A stretch of DNA of 63,171 bases from Zhongshania sp. (GCF_029212375.1 NZ_JARGNU010000018.1:1-63171), one strand, 5' to 3'; counted from the stretch's first letter, positions 9,556-18,939 are shown. Program-made: numbers and translations. The notes: generated from the letters alone by a model not told the origin.

Positions 9556-9926
9556 ATATGGTCCCTATTTTGTTGCGTTGGGGTGGTTTAATGCTGGCTA
9601 GTCTACGCGCGGCGGCTAAATTTTTCTAATTTATAGATTTTATGTCGATTATTTATTTTATGAATGCTGACTGCCTGATTGCTACTAGCAGCTTATCTCG
9701 CTACGTAATAATAGCCGTGATAACGAGGGGGTGTTGAATTTCAGCATTGCCATCGCGCAATTTAGATTTATTCATTCACATAAAGAATAGTAACGATAAT
9801 ATGGATAAATTTGCAGAATTATCCCTAGCTGCTAGGATGGTGGTCTACATTGAGGCTTAGTTCAAACAGTGATGCCTCAAATTGCAATGTCTTATACAGA
9901 ATATATTTAAATCATAAGGAGTGATT
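9556..9926. promoter_or_regulatory. aceA-glcB divergent control region with repeated CTAGCAGCT dyads
   Basis: This 371-base AT-rich region carries no gene and must contain the promoters of aceA (leftward) and glcB (rightward). Two dyads share the core CTAGCAGCT: TGCTA-c-TAGCA at 9680-9690 (core continuing rightward) and CCTAGC-t-GCTAGG at 9824-9836, where the core reads on the opposite strand. One near each gene suggests operators for a common regulator, but I cannot name it. glcB has a strong AAGGAG Shine-Dalgarno at 9916-9921. Confidence 0.5.
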
Positions 9927-12113
9927 ATGTCATCGCAGGCCAGTTCTAGGGTGCAGCACGCCGGCTTACAAATTGCCGATGTACTTTATCGTTTGGTCAA
10001 CGATGAGGTCGCTCCTGGCACGGGCATTAGCCCAACTCAATTTTGGGATGCCATGGCGGCAGTCATTAGAGACCTCGCCCCTAAAAACCGTGCCTTATTA
10101 GCTAAGCGCGAGCAGATCCAAGCTCAGATCGACGAATGGCACCGCGCCAATCGCGGTCAGTTCGACGCAGCTAAGTATAAAGCATTCTTAACAGACATTA
10201 ATTACCTGCTCCCAGAGCCGGCTGATTTTGCGGTTAGCACCGTGAATGTTGATGAGGAAATTGCCAATTTGGCAGGTCCTCAGTTGGTGGTGCCGGTAAT
10301 GAATGCTCGCTACGCCTTGAATGCCGCCAATGCGCGCTGGGGCAGCCTTTACGATGCGCTATATGGCACTAATGTAATTTCCGAGGCCGATGGTGCTGAT
10401 AAGGGTGTGGGTTACAACCCAGTGCGCGGCGCCAAAGTTATTGCTTACGCGCGCCAATTTTTGGATAGCAGCGTGCCTTTGGCCAGTGGTAGTCATGCAG
10501 ATGCCACCCTATATAGCGTTGTAAATGGTGCATTGGCGGTTAGCTTGGCCGACGGCTCTGTTACTGAATTGCAGCAGCCCGAGCAGTTTGTAGGTTTTCT
10601 CGGTGCTGCCGCCAGCCCTAGCAATGTTTTGCTGGTGAATAACGGTCTGCACATTGATATTCAAATCGACGACCAACACTCCATTGGCAAGGATGATCCT
10701 GCGCGGGTTAAAGATCTGGTACTGGAGTCGGCCCTGACCACTATCCAAGATTGTGAAGATTCGGTCGCGGCAGTAGATGCTGCCGATAAAGTTGAGGTTT
10801 ATCGCAATTGGCTGGGCTTAATGAAGGGCGATCTTCAGGAAAAGCTCACCAAGGGTGGCAAAGAGCTGGTGCGCACCTTGGTTGCTGATCGCGTGTTTAC
10901 CGCCGCCGACGGCAGTGAGAAAACCTTGCACGGTCGCAGCTTGTTATTGGTGCGTAATGTTGGTCACTTGATGACCAACGAAGCCATTATTGATGCCGAC
11001 GGCGTTGAAGTGCCCGAAGGCATTATGGATGCCATGGTCACCGTTTTGGCGGCGATGCACGATCTTAAGCAAACTGGCTCGCTGCGTAATTCGCGCACCG
11101 GCAGCGTGTATATTGTTAAACCCAAAATGCACGGCCCAGAAGAAGTGGCCTTTGCTGGCGAATTATTCTCGCGAGTTGAAGACGCTTTTGGTCTGCCGCG
11201 TAACACCTTAAAAATTGGCATAATGGATGAGGAGCGCCGCACCACGGTTAACCTTAAAGCGTGTATTGCCGCCGTTCCTGAGCGGGTTATTTTTATTAAC
11301 ACTGGCTTTTTGGATCGCACTGGCGACGAAATTCATACCAGTATGGAAGCCGGCCCGTTTGTGCGCAAGGCGGACATGAAAAAGCAGGCGTGGATTAACG
11401 CCTACGAAGATTGGAATGTTGATATTGGTCTGGCCTGTGGCTTAAGCGGCCGCGCTCAAATTGGTAAAGGCATGTGGGCTATGCCCGACGAAATGGCGGC
11501 AATGATGGATGCAAAAATTGCACACCCTCAAGCCGGTGCTAACTGCGCTTGGGTGCCGTCGCCCACCGCCGCTACCTTGCATGTTATGCATTACCACCAA
11601 GTTAATGTGAAGTCAGTGCAAGCGCAGCTGGCTAGCCGCCAACGCGCGGCACTTGACGATATTTTAAGTATCCCGGTTGCGCAGAACCCCAATTGGAGCG
11701 CTGAAGAAATCCAGCAAGAATTGGATAACAACGCCCAGGGCATGCTCGGCTACGTAGTGCGCTGGATCGACGCGGGTGTGGGCTGCTCTAAAGTGCCTGA
11801 TATCAACGATGTTGGCCTGATGGAAGACCGTGCCACCTTGCGGATCTCCAGCCAGCACATCGCCAACTGGTTGCACCACGGCGTTTGTACGCAAGCCCAA
11901 GTGATGGAAACCATCAAACGCATGGCGGCGGTGGTTGACCGCCAAAACGCCGGCGACCCGAGTTACACGCCAATGGCGCCCAATTTTGACGACAACGTGG
12001 CTTTCCAAGCCGCCTGTGAGTTGGTGTTTAAAGGCTGCGAACAGCCCAGCGGTTACACCGAGCCAGTCCTTCATCGCCGTCGTATTGAATACAAAGCTCA
12101 AGCTAAGGCTTGA
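9927..12113 (+). CDS. glcB: Malate synthase G
   Basis: GlcB condenses glyoxylate with acetyl-CoA to malate, completing the shunt begun by AceA. The 728-residue length fits isoform G rather than the ~530-residue isoform A. Diagnostic segments include [27 protein letters not shown]-like [18 protein letters not shown], the catalytic-region [17 protein letters not shown] and [23 protein letters not shown] 9927 is chosen over the upstream GTG 9921 because AAGGAG lies 6 nt before it. An intrinsic terminator follows at 12148. Confidence 0.96.
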   Translation: MSSQASSRVQHAGLQIADVLYRLVNDEVAPGTGISPTQFWDAMAAVIRDLAPKNRALLAKREQIQAQIDEWHRANRGQFDAAKYKAFLTDINYLLPEPADFAVSTVNVDEEIANLAGPQLVVPVMNARYALNAANARWGSLYDALYGTNVISEADGADKGVGYNPVRGAKVIAYARQFLDSSVPLASGSHADATLYSVVNGALAVSLADGSVTELQQPEQFVGFLGAAASPSNVLLVNNGLHIDIQIDDQHSIGKDDPARVKDLVLESALTTIQDCEDSVAAVDAADKVEVYRNWLGLMKGDLQEKLTKGGKELVRTLVADRVFTAADGSEKTLHGRSLLLVRNVGHLMTNEAIIDADGVEVPEGIMDAMVTVLAAMHDLKQTGSLRNSRTGSVYIVKPKMHGPEEVAFAGELFSRVEDAFGLPRNTLKIGIMDEERRTTVNLKACIAAVPERVIFINTGFLDRTGDEIHTSMEAGPFVRKADMKKQAWINAYEDWNVDIGLACGLSGRAQIGKGMWAMPDEMAAMMDAKIAHPQAGANCAWVPSPTAATLHVMHYHQVNVKSVQAQLASRQRAALDDILSIPVAQNPNWSAEEIQQELDNNAQGMLGYVVRWIDAGVGCSKVPDINDVGLMEDRATLRISSQHIANWLHHGVCTQAQVMETIKRMAAVVDRQNAGDPSYTPMAPNFDDNVAFQAACELVFKGCEQPSGYTEPVLHRRRIEYKAQAKA

Positions 12114-12147
12114 TCTGTAAACGATTCCTTTCCTGTCAGTGAGGCTT

Positions 12148-12173
12148 GGCCCGGGTTTTCCGGGCCTTTTTTA
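12148..12173 (+). terminator. Intrinsic terminator of glcB
   Basis: Stem GGCCCGG (12148-12154) pairs with CCGGGCC (12160-12166) around a GTTTT loop and is followed by TTTTTT. It lies 35 bp past the glcB stop. Confidence 0.92.
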
Positions 12174-12186
12174 TTGCGAGGTCGGG

Positions 12187-12281
12187 TGTCGGAAGTCTGA
12201 CGCCAGACGAAGGTATTGCGGCCTTTACGTCCGACATCAGGCGTCCGCCGCCAGACCTAATTTGCTGCCGCTGGCAGCAAA
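12187..12281. repeat. Cluster of inverted repeats upstream of the LysR gene
   Basis: Between the glcB terminator and the LysR gene several dyads lie side by side. GTCTG-acgc-CAGAC spans 12195-12208. TGTCGGA at 12187 and GACGCC at 12199 have their complements TCCGACA at 12230 and GGCGTC at 12240, in alternating order. A perfect dyad has 9-bp arms TTTGCTGCC and GGCAGCAAA around gct (12261-12281), about 60 bp before the LysR start. The first part looks like a dispersed intergenic repeat; the last could be a regulator-binding site. Both readings are inference. Confidence 0.5.
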
Positions 12282-12338
12282 GCTTAAAAACGCCCATAAT
12301 CACGCAAAACTATTAAGCCCTGCGGAGTTATTCTTAGT

Positions 12339-13286
12339 ATGAATCTATCGCGAATCGACCTTAACTTGCTGGTCTACCTTGATGTGTTGCTGCGAGAAAA
12401 GAATGTGACCCGCGCCGCGGAGCAGTTGGGTATTACCCAGCCCGCACTGAGCAATGGTCTGCGCCGTTTGCGTGATTTGTTTAATGATCCGCTGCTGGTA
12501 CGTACTAGCGAGGGTATGACGCCTACTGAGCGAGCGTTGGAGTTGCAGCCTCAAGTGCGGACTATTTTATCTGCGGTAGAGCAGGCGGTACTGCCAGTTT
12601 CTGATTTTGAGGTCACGAAGAGTAGTCGTGTCTTTCGGATTATGGCCAGCGACTACGCTGAATCGACTCTGCTGATGCCGCTGCTATTTAAGCTGCGCGA
12701 TGAAGCCCCTAATATTACCTTGGACGTGCTTACGCCCAGTGATGTGACCTTTCAGGATTTAGAGCAGGGCAAAATTGATATGGCGATCAATCGCTTCGAT
12801 CGTTTGCCTCAGTCGTTTCATCAGGCCACGGTGTGGCGCGACAGCTTTTCTTGTCTGATGAGTAGTGATAACAAAGCGCTTAATAATTTTGATATGGACG
12901 CCTTTTTGGCTGCTCCCCATATTTGGGTGAGCAAGACCGGTATGGGGGTCGGTCGCGGTATGAGTCAGCGCGACAGCCAACGCTTGGGCTGGGTTGATGA
13001 AGCCTTGGCAGAGTGCGGTCACGAGCGCCAAATTAGGGTATTTACCCGCCATTACCAGGTGGCGGCGCTATTGGCCAAACACCCCGATCTTATTGCCACC
13101 CTGCCAACCCAAGTAGCCAATTTGTACGCCGATGACCCGCGCTTAGCGGCGCGTAAGCCGCCATTTATGATTATTCCTATTGAGCTTAAATTGGCTTGGA
13201 GTCCGCTCTTGCAGCACGACCCCGGTCATATTTGGCTGCGCAGGCGCATTGTTGAGGTGGGCGAGGGAATTTCTGGTCGCGCTTAA
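12339..13286 (+). CDS. LysR-family transcriptional regulator
   Basis: The 315-residue protein has the LysR winged helix-turn-helix at residues about 6-65 (LNLLVYLDVLLREKNVTRAA, LGITQPALSNGLRRLRDLF, then DPLLVR). A periplasmic-binding-protein-like effector domain begins near residue 90. The inducer is unknown; the class resembles NodD/PA0477-like regulators by eye. The ATG has GGAG about 11 nt upstream. It lies next to glcB on the same strand but behind a terminator, so it is probably expressed separately; a role in glyoxylate-gene control is possible but unproven. Confidence 0.9.
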   Translation: MNLSRIDLNLLVYLDVLLREKNVTRAAEQLGITQPALSNGLRRLRDLFNDPLLVRTSEGMTPTERALELQPQVRTILSAVEQAVLPVSDFEVTKSSRVFRIMASDYAESTLLMPLLFKLRDEAPNITLDVLTPSDVTFQDLEQGKIDMAINRFDRLPQSFHQATVWRDSFSCLMSSDNKALNNFDMDAFLAAPHIWVSKTGMGVGRGMSQRDSQRLGWVDEALAECGHERQIRVFTRHYQVAALLAKHPDLIATLPTQVANLYADDPRLAARKPPFMIIPIELKLAWSPLLQHDPGHIWLRRRIVEVGEGISGRA

Positions 13287-13338
13287 ACTCGGGCATGGCG
13301 ACAGATTGCCGGGGCTGGCAAGTTTCTCACTTGGGCGT

Positions 13339-13367
13339 CGATATTGATCGCTAGGCAGCGAATATCG
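13339..13367 (+). terminator. Hairpin after the LysR gene
   Basis: Arms CGATATT (13339-13345) and AATATCG (13361-13367) enclose a second pairing, CGCT with AGCG, around a 4-nt loop, with a 3-nt bulge. It sits about 50 bp past the LysR stop. No T-run follows, so it may be a weak terminator or an mRNA 3' end stabiliser. Confidence 0.4.
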
Positions 13368-13453
13368 CCAAATACGCAATAATTTTGCCGCTCGGCGTGA
13401 CCTCGTCGGCCAAAACTGTCATGCTTGTCGGCTTATTTTAACGGGAGGCTCCC

Positions 13454-13939
13454 ATGATTATTGCTAACGATTGCGTAGTGGCTTTTCACTACACCCTGAC
13501 CGACGAAGCTGGCGTTGAGATTGATACGTCTAAAGGTCAAGAGCCACTGGCCTATCTGCATGGTCACGGCGGTATTATCCCCGGTTTAGAGCGTGAACTG
13601 ACGGGTAAAACCATTGGCGATGCGATGAAAGTAACTGTTCAGCCAGAAGATGGCTACGGTGAACTGAACCCTGAATTGATCCAAGCGGTACCTCGTGAAG
13701 CATTCCAAGGCGTCGATCAAATCGAAGTCGGCATGCAGTTCCAAGCCTCAGGTGCTCAAGGCCAAGTGCAAACTGTTGTCGTTAAAGCGGTTGATGACGA
13801 GTCTGTTACTGTTGATGCCAACCACCCTTTGGCCGGTCAGGTATTGCAGTTTGATGTCAGCATTGAAGAAGTGCGTGTTGCCAGCGAAGAAGAGCTTAGC
13901 CACGGCCATGTTCACGGCGCCGGCGGTCATCAGCACTGA
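13454..13939 (+). CDS. slyD: FKBP-type peptidyl-prolyl isomerase SlyD
   Basis: SlyD is a cytoplasmic prolyl isomerase and chaperone that also handles nickel. The 161-residue protein has the SlyD arrangement: an FKBP half (VVAFHYTLTDEAGVEIDTS, LHGHGGIIPGLERELTGK), the inserted IF chaperone flap (PEDGYGELNPELIQAVPREAF), and the second FKBP half (DANHPLAGQVLQFDVSIEEV). The C-terminus is short and His-rich (HGHVHGAGGHQH), fewer metal ligands than in E. coli. Start ATG follows GGGAGG. A strong terminator follows. Confidence 0.95.
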   Translation: MIIANDCVVAFHYTLTDEAGVEIDTSKGQEPLAYLHGHGGIIPGLERELTGKTIGDAMKVTVQPEDGYGELNPELIQAVPREAFQGVDQIEVGMQFQASGAQGQVQTVVVKAVDDESVTVDANHPLAGQVLQFDVSIEEVRVASEEELSHGHVHGAGGHQH

Positions 13940-13954
13940 CTGCGAAGGTGTTTT

Positions 13955-13982
13955 AAAAGAGGCCTAGTGGCCTCTTTTTTTT
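13955..13982 (+). terminator. Intrinsic terminator of slyD
   Basis: Stem AAAAGAGGCC (13955-13964) pairs perfectly with GGCCTCTTTT (13969-13978) around the TAGT loop, continuing into an eight-T tract. It isolates slyD from the glucosylglycerate operon. Confidence 0.93.
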
Positions 13983-14155
13983 GCCTGTTGTTTTATCCCT
14001 CGGAACTACTTTCTCCCGTCTCACCCTAGGTGGCAAGAAACCTGCTTAGCTCATATTGGTATGCTTGGTAATGGGGCTTACTTGCGGTTGTGTTATAACT
14101 AAGCTCTTAAACAAACTACTTAAGAAGTAATTCTATAGGTTATAGGGGGTTTTCT

Positions 14156-15886
14156 TTGTCTAACGCGGACCTCGCAGCGTTTTTATTGCAGGAGCGTTTG
14201 CCGGAGCAGTATCGGCAGCAGATTCACGCCTACTTCATCCCGTTTATAGAGGGTGTGTTGCCGCGTATTCGCGCTGGCGATTTGCGGGTATTGGGTATTC
14301 ACGGCGCCCAGGGCAGCGGTAAGTCGACCTTGGCCGCGCTTTTACAGTGGTATTTACAGTGTGAGCACGGGATGACGGTTGCGGTGGTGTCCATCGATGA
14401 CTTTTATCTGCGTCGGGCTGAACGAGAGGTGTTGGCGAAAACCGAGCACCCTTTGCTCCTAACCCGCGGTGTGCCAGGCAGCCACGACGTGGCGCTTGCC
14501 AAACAGACCTTGGCGGCCTTATTGGCCCTCAAGTCTGGCCAGTCGCTGGATTTACCGCGCTTTGATAAATCCTGCGACGACCGCGCCCAGCGGTCAGCTT
14601 GGCCGCGAATCAGTGGGCCCGTTGACCTCGTTATATTTGAAGGCTGGTGTTTGGGTGCAGAGGCTTGCGAGCCCGCAGCACTGCTGGCGCCGGTGAATGC
14701 TTTAGAGTTGGCAGAGGATAGCGACGGGGCTTGGCGTCGTTATGTGAATACCGCGCTCGCTGGTCCGTATCGCGATCTTTTTGCCCAAATTGATTATCTG
14801 CTAATGCTGGCGGCGCCCAGTTTTGGCTGTGTGCAGGGCTGGCGGCTTGAGCAAGAACAAAAATTGGCGGCGAAGGTGGATGCGGGTTCCGCCTCGGCAT
14901 TAATGGATGCGCCGGCCATTCAGCGCTTTATTCAGCACTACCAGCGCATTACCGAGCAATGTTTGCGAGCGCTGCCCCTGCGCGCAGACTGCGTAATGAC
15001 GATGGCGGCGGATCGTCAGATTAGCGCTGCGCACTATCCACGGCAAGGCGATGACCATGCTGCTGAGACATGCCCAAGCCTTGTGTTTAGTGATTTAGAC
15101 GGCACCTTGCTCGATCACGACAATTACTCTTTTAGCGCAGCATTGCCAGCCTTGGCACGTTTAGCTGAATTGGGGGTGATTTGGGTACTCAATACCAGCA
15201 AGACCCAAGCGGAGTTGCATCAGTTGGCGGCGCAGCTGAATAATCCCTATCCCTTTATTATTGAAAATGGCGCGGCGGTGGTGGTGCCCGCCGGCTGTGA
15301 TTTGCTGGCCGATGTTGATTTGAGCATAGTAAATGGCCAGCGGGTAAAGGAATTTGCGCCACGCCGCGAACAGATTTTAACGCTATTGCACGGGTGGCGA
15401 GCACAGTATGGCTATCAGTTTTCCGGTTTTGCAGACCACGATGCACCAACTTTGTGCAAAATAACGGGTTTAAGTTTACAAGAGGCAGAGTTGGCTCTGC
15501 TGCGTGAATATTCTGAGCCTATTCGCTGGGAAGACAGTGACGAGCGCTGGCAGGCGTTTGCGGTGCTGCTGGCTGCGGAGGGCTTGCAGGCACTAAAAGG
15601 CGGGCGTTTTATCCATATTATGGGCGCCGCAGATAAGGGGCGGGCGATGGCGTGGCTGGCTTCTTGCTTATACCCATCTGGCCCTGCGCCGCAGCTGATC
15701 GCGCTGGGTGACAGCGGCAATGATATTGCCATGTTAGAGCGAGCCGATATTGCTGTGCTGGTGCGTTCACCACATCATTCGCCGCCGCAAATAGTGGCGC
15801 CACAGGGAGACTTGCATATTACCGAAGGTTTTGGTCCGGTGGGCTGGAATGAAGCCTTGTTGGATATTTTTGGCGCCGGCGATTAA
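14156..15886 (+). CDS. Fused D-glycerate kinase / glucosyl(mannosyl)-3-phosphoglycerate phosphatase
   Basis: The 576-residue protein joins two enzymes. Residues about 1-290 are a P-loop kinase like plant GLYK and yeast Tda10 (Walker A GIHGAQGSGKSTLA near residue 47, VVSIDDFYLRRAER, then LVIFEGWCLG), expected to make 3-phosphoglycerate from glycerate. Residues about 305-576 are a HAD-IIB phosphatase of the mannosyl-3-phosphoglycerate phosphatase family (FSDLDGTLLDHDNYSF; LGDSGNDIAMLE near the end). The start is TTG with a TAGGGGG Shine-Dalgarno. It is the first gene of an operon with gpgS and a GH13 phosphorylase, so the phosphatase half most likely acts on glucosyl-3-phosphoglycerate. Both catalytic motifs look intact. 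Exact substrate is inferred from context. Confidence 0.82.
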   Translation: MSNADLAAFLLQERLPEQYRQQIHAYFIPFIEGVLPRIRAGDLRVLGIHGAQGSGKSTLAALLQWYLQCEHGMTVAVVSIDDFYLRRAEREVLAKTEHPLLLTRGVPGSHDVALAKQTLAALLALKSGQSLDLPRFDKSCDDRAQRSAWPRISGPVDLVIFEGWCLGAEACEPAALLAPVNALELAEDSDGAWRRYVNTALAGPYRDLFAQIDYLLMLAAPSFGCVQGWRLEQEQKLAAKVDAGSASALMDAPAIQRFIQHYQRITEQCLRALPLRADCVMTMAADRQISAAHYPRQGDDHAAETCPSLVFSDLDGTLLDHDNYSFSAALPALARLAELGVIWVLNTSKTQAELHQLAAQLNNPYPFIIENGAAVVVPAGCDLLADVDLSIVNGQRVKEFAPRREQILTLLHGWRAQYGYQFSGFADHDAPTLCKITGLSLQEAELALLREYSEPIRWEDSDERWQAFAVLLAAEGLQALKGGRFIHIMGAADKGRAMAWLASCLYPSGPAPQLIALGDSGNDIAMLERADIAVLVRSPHHSPPQIVAPQGDLHITEGFGPVGWNEALLDIFGAGD

Positions 15887-15931
15887 GCCGAGCCACCACC
15901 ATGAACGTATGACAATAATATAGGGAAAGTT

Positions 15932-17155
15932 ATGGGTGATTTTTACCAGAACGGTATCATTACTACCTTACACAATTTAATTGACCGGCCGGTGAGTGAT
16001 ATTGAGGCTGAACTGAAGCAGTTTGCTAAGCAGCGGCCAATGGCGCTGATGTTGCCCTCGCTGTTTTCGGAGTTGGAAGGTCCGGCACTGGCTGCGATCA
16101 TTGATGAAATTGCCAAGGTCGATTATATCGATGAAATTATTATTGGTTTGGATCAGGCCGATGAGGCTCAGTATCGCTACGCCTTGAAATTCTTTAGTCG
16201 GCTACCCCAGCGTCACCGCGTGCTGTGGAATGATGGCCCGCGGCTGCGAGCCATTGATGCTCGGCTGCAAAAGCGCGGTCTTTCTCCCGAAGAGCCAGGT
16301 AAAGGCCGCAATGTGTGGTATTGTCTTGGCTTTATTCAGGCTTCGGGTCGCGCCGAGGCCATCGCCCTGCACGACTGCGATATTTTGACTTATGACCGTC
16401 GCTTGCTTGCGCAATTGTTTTATCCCGTGGCTAATCCGGCCTTTAATTACGAGTTTTGTAAGGGTTATTACGCGCGGGTTGCCGACGGCAAAATCAATGG
16501 CCGAGTGAGTCGTTTATTGGTCACGCCGCTGATTCGCTCCTTAAAGAAAATTCTCGGTGGCTCGGATTATCTCGAGTATTTAGACAGCTATCGCTACCCC
16601 CTGTCGGGGGAGTTCTCAATGCGCATGGATGTGTTAAATGATCTGCGTATTCCCAGCGACTGGGGCTTAGAGATTGGCGTGCTGTCGGAGATGTACCGCA
16701 ATTACTCCACCAACCGGCTGTGTCAGGTTGATATTGCAGATGTTTACGATCATAAGCACCAGTCCTTGTCGGCGGCGGATGACGGCAGTGGTCTGTCGAA
16801 AATGTCGATTGATATATCCAAAGCGATTTTTCGCAAATTGGCCACTAATGGCGTGGTCTTTAACAGCGAAACCTTCCGCACCATCAAGGCAACCTATTAC
16901 CGAGTTGCCCTAGATTTTGTCGACAGCTATCGCGCCGACGCGGTGATGAACGGCCTTGATCTAGATTTGCACCGCGAAGAACAAGCGGTCGAGCTATTCG
17001 CCCAGAATATTGTGAAAGCCGGCAATATGTTTTTAGAGAACCCCATGGAAACACCGTTTATACCGAGCTGGAATCGGGTAGGCAGCGCCGAGCCAACCTT
17101 GCTGGCCGATATGCTGGCCGCGGTGGAGGCTGACAACGAGGAATTCGCACAGTAA
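15932..17155 (+). CDS. gpgS: Glucosyl-3-phosphoglycerate synthase (GT81)
   Basis: GpgS transfers glucose from an NDP-glucose donor to 3-phosphoglycerate. The 407-residue length and fold segments fit the GT81 family: LMLPSLFSELEGPAL, VDYIDEIIIGLDQA, KGRNVWYCLGFIQASG, the metal-binding LHDCDILTYDR (DxD-like) and YPLSGEFSMR with WGLEIGVLSEMYR. ATG 15932 has AGGGAAA upstream. It lies 45 bp after the kinase/phosphatase fusion, and its stop overlaps the next gene's start (TAATG). Mannosyl-3-phosphoglycerate synthase is a less likely alternative. Confidence 0.87.
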   Translation: MGDFYQNGIITTLHNLIDRPVSDIEAELKQFAKQRPMALMLPSLFSELEGPALAAIIDEIAKVDYIDEIIIGLDQADEAQYRYALKFFSRLPQRHRVLWNDGPRLRAIDARLQKRGLSPEEPGKGRNVWYCLGFIQASGRAEAIALHDCDILTYDRRLLAQLFYPVANPAFNYEFCKGYYARVADGKINGRVSRLLVTPLIRSLKKILGGSDYLEYLDSYRYPLSGEFSMRMDVLNDLRIPSDWGLEIGVLSEMYRNYSTNRLCQVDIADVYDHKHQSLSAADDGSGLSKMSIDISKAIFRKLATNGVVFNSETFRTIKATYYRVALDFVDSYRADAVMNGLDLDLHREEQAVELFAQNIVKAGNMFLENPMETPFIPSWNRVGSAEPTLLADMLAAVEADNEEFAQ

Positions 17156-18939
17156 TGACGGAATTAGGTCCCGAGCAGCATTTACGCACGCGCTTAGCCG
17201 CCCATTTAAAGGTTTTATATCCAGACCTTGGTGGCGAGGTGTTAATTGATCAGATGATGGGTGCAATGGCGCTAGACCAGCGCTGCTTTATGCCTGAGGC
17301 CCATAAAAACCACTGGGACGAAAGTGATACATTGGTTATCACTTACGGCGACTCAATTCTGCGCGAAGGGGAGTGGCCGCTGCACACCCTGCACGATTTT
17401 TTGCGCAGGGAGCTGCGCGGGGTGGTGAGCGGCGTCCATATTTTACCCTTTTACCCTTATAGTTCCGATGATGGTTTCTCGGTGATTAACTACGTGGAAG
17501 TGAATCCTTCGCTCGGTGATTGGCAGGACGTGAGTGCGATTGCCCGTGATTTTGATTTAATGGCCGATTTGGTCATAAATCACTGCTCTAGCCGCAGTCT
17601 GTGGTTTGAAAATTTTAAGCAGCGCCGCGACCCCGGCCAAGATTATTTTGTAGAGGTCGATCCCAGTGTCGATTTAAGTGCCGTGGTGCGGCCCCGCACC
17701 AGCTCTTTGCTAAGCGAGGTGCAAACCCTCGACGGCAAGCGTCATGTTTGGTGTACCTTCAGTCATGACCAAGTTGACCTTAATTTTGAGAATCCCAAGG
17801 TGCTATTGGAGTTCATCAAGATTATCCGCCATTACCTCGATATGGGGGTTAGGATTTTTCGTCTCGACGCGGTGGCTTTTCTGTGGAAAATTCCGGGCAC
17901 CAGCAGTTTAAATTTAGAGCAGACCCACGAGGCGGTGCGCTTGCTACGCAGCTTGATTGAGCACGCGGTGCCAGACGCTATTATTATTACCGAAACCAAT
18001 ATTCCCCTGCGGGAGAATCTGGCGTATTTCGGTAATGCCAATGAAGCGCATATGGTCTACAACTTTTCGCTGCCGCCGCTATTAATTAACACCTTAGTTA
18101 CCGGTAGCAGCCGCGCTCTAAAAACCTGGATGATGGGTATGCCAGCAGCTCAAGATGGCACCACCTATTTTAATTTTATTGCCTCCCACGACGGCATCGG
18201 CCTGCGTCCGGCGGAAGGTTTACTCGGCGACGATGAGATTCAGGCCCTTGTTGGTGTGATGCAAAAAAGCGGCGGCAGAGTGTCGTGGCGAGCCTTGGCC
18301 AATGGCGAAAATCGGCCTTATGAAATCAATATCAGTTTGTTCGACGCCATGCGTCGGCGGCTTGATGGCAGTGATAGTGACAATGGTGGCGAGGATGGCT
18401 ACCAAGAGCAGCGGTTTATCTGTGCCCACGCCCTGATGTTGGCTGTGCAAGGGGTGCCAGCGTTCTACATTCACAGCTTACTGGCCACCGAGAACGATGA
18501 AAATCGGGTTTTGCACACCAGTCACAATCGCTCAATCAACCGCCATCAGTGGTCGGCGGATGATCTAGAGGAGCAGCTGGCGACGTCGAGCCACCACGCG
18601 CGCATTTTTACCGTGCTTAAAGAGCTCATCGCGCTGCGCTCAACGCAGCCCGCGTTTCATCCCAATGCTGCGCAATACCCGCTGCATCTTGGCGATCAAA
18701 TTTTTGGTATTCGCCGTGAGACGCGAAGCAAGGATTTACGGTCACCGCAAACCATTGTTGCCCTGTATAACATTAGTGCTGAAGCGCAAACTATTCCCCT
18801 GTCAGAGTTAAATCTCGATCCGCGTCTGCAGTGGAAGGATTTACTCAGCGGTGGCCAAGTAATAGGTGATGTGGGCAGTATCAAGCTGCCACCCTACGCC
18901 TATTGTTGGTTTCAAGCGTCGGGTGGCGATGGCCGCTAA
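17155..18939 (+). CDS. GH13_18 sugar phosphorylase, probably glucosylglycerate phosphorylase
   Basis: The 594-residue protein is a sucrose-phosphorylase-like GH13 enzyme: ITYGDSILREGEWPLHTL, VHILPFYPYSSDDGFSV, the nucleophile Asp in IFRLDAVAFLWK, the acid/base Glu in IITETNIPLREN, and FNFIASHDGIGLRP. GH13_18 includes sucrose, glucosylglycerate and related phosphorylases (E. coli YcjM type). Placement directly after gpgS favours glucosylglycerate + Pi giving glucose-1-phosphate + glycerate, which the upstream kinase domain could recapture. It overlaps gpgS by one base and ends 7 bp from the convergent acs stop. Confidence 0.83.
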   Translation: MTELGPEQHLRTRLAAHLKVLYPDLGGEVLIDQMMGAMALDQRCFMPEAHKNHWDESDTLVITYGDSILREGEWPLHTLHDFLRRELRGVVSGVHILPFYPYSSDDGFSVINYVEVNPSLGDWQDVSAIARDFDLMADLVINHCSSRSLWFENFKQRRDPGQDYFVEVDPSVDLSAVVRPRTSSLLSEVQTLDGKRHVWCTFSHDQVDLNFENPKVLLEFIKIIRHYLDMGVRIFRLDAVAFLWKIPGTSSLNLEQTHEAVRLLRSLIEHAVPDAIIITETNIPLRENLAYFGNANEAHMVYNFSLPPLLINTLVTGSSRALKTWMMGMPAAQDGTTYFNFIASHDGIGLRPAEGLLGDDEIQALVGVMQKSGGRVSWRALANGENRPYEINISLFDAMRRRLDGSDSDNGGEDGYQEQRFICAHALMLAVQGVPAFYIHSLLATENDENRVLHTSHNRSINRHQWSADDLEEQLATSSHHARIFTVLKELIALRSTQPAFHPNAAQYPLHLGDQIFGIRRETRSKDLRSPQTIVALYNISAEAQTIPLSELNLDPRLQWKDLLSGGQVIGDVGSIKLPPYAYCWFQASGGDGR

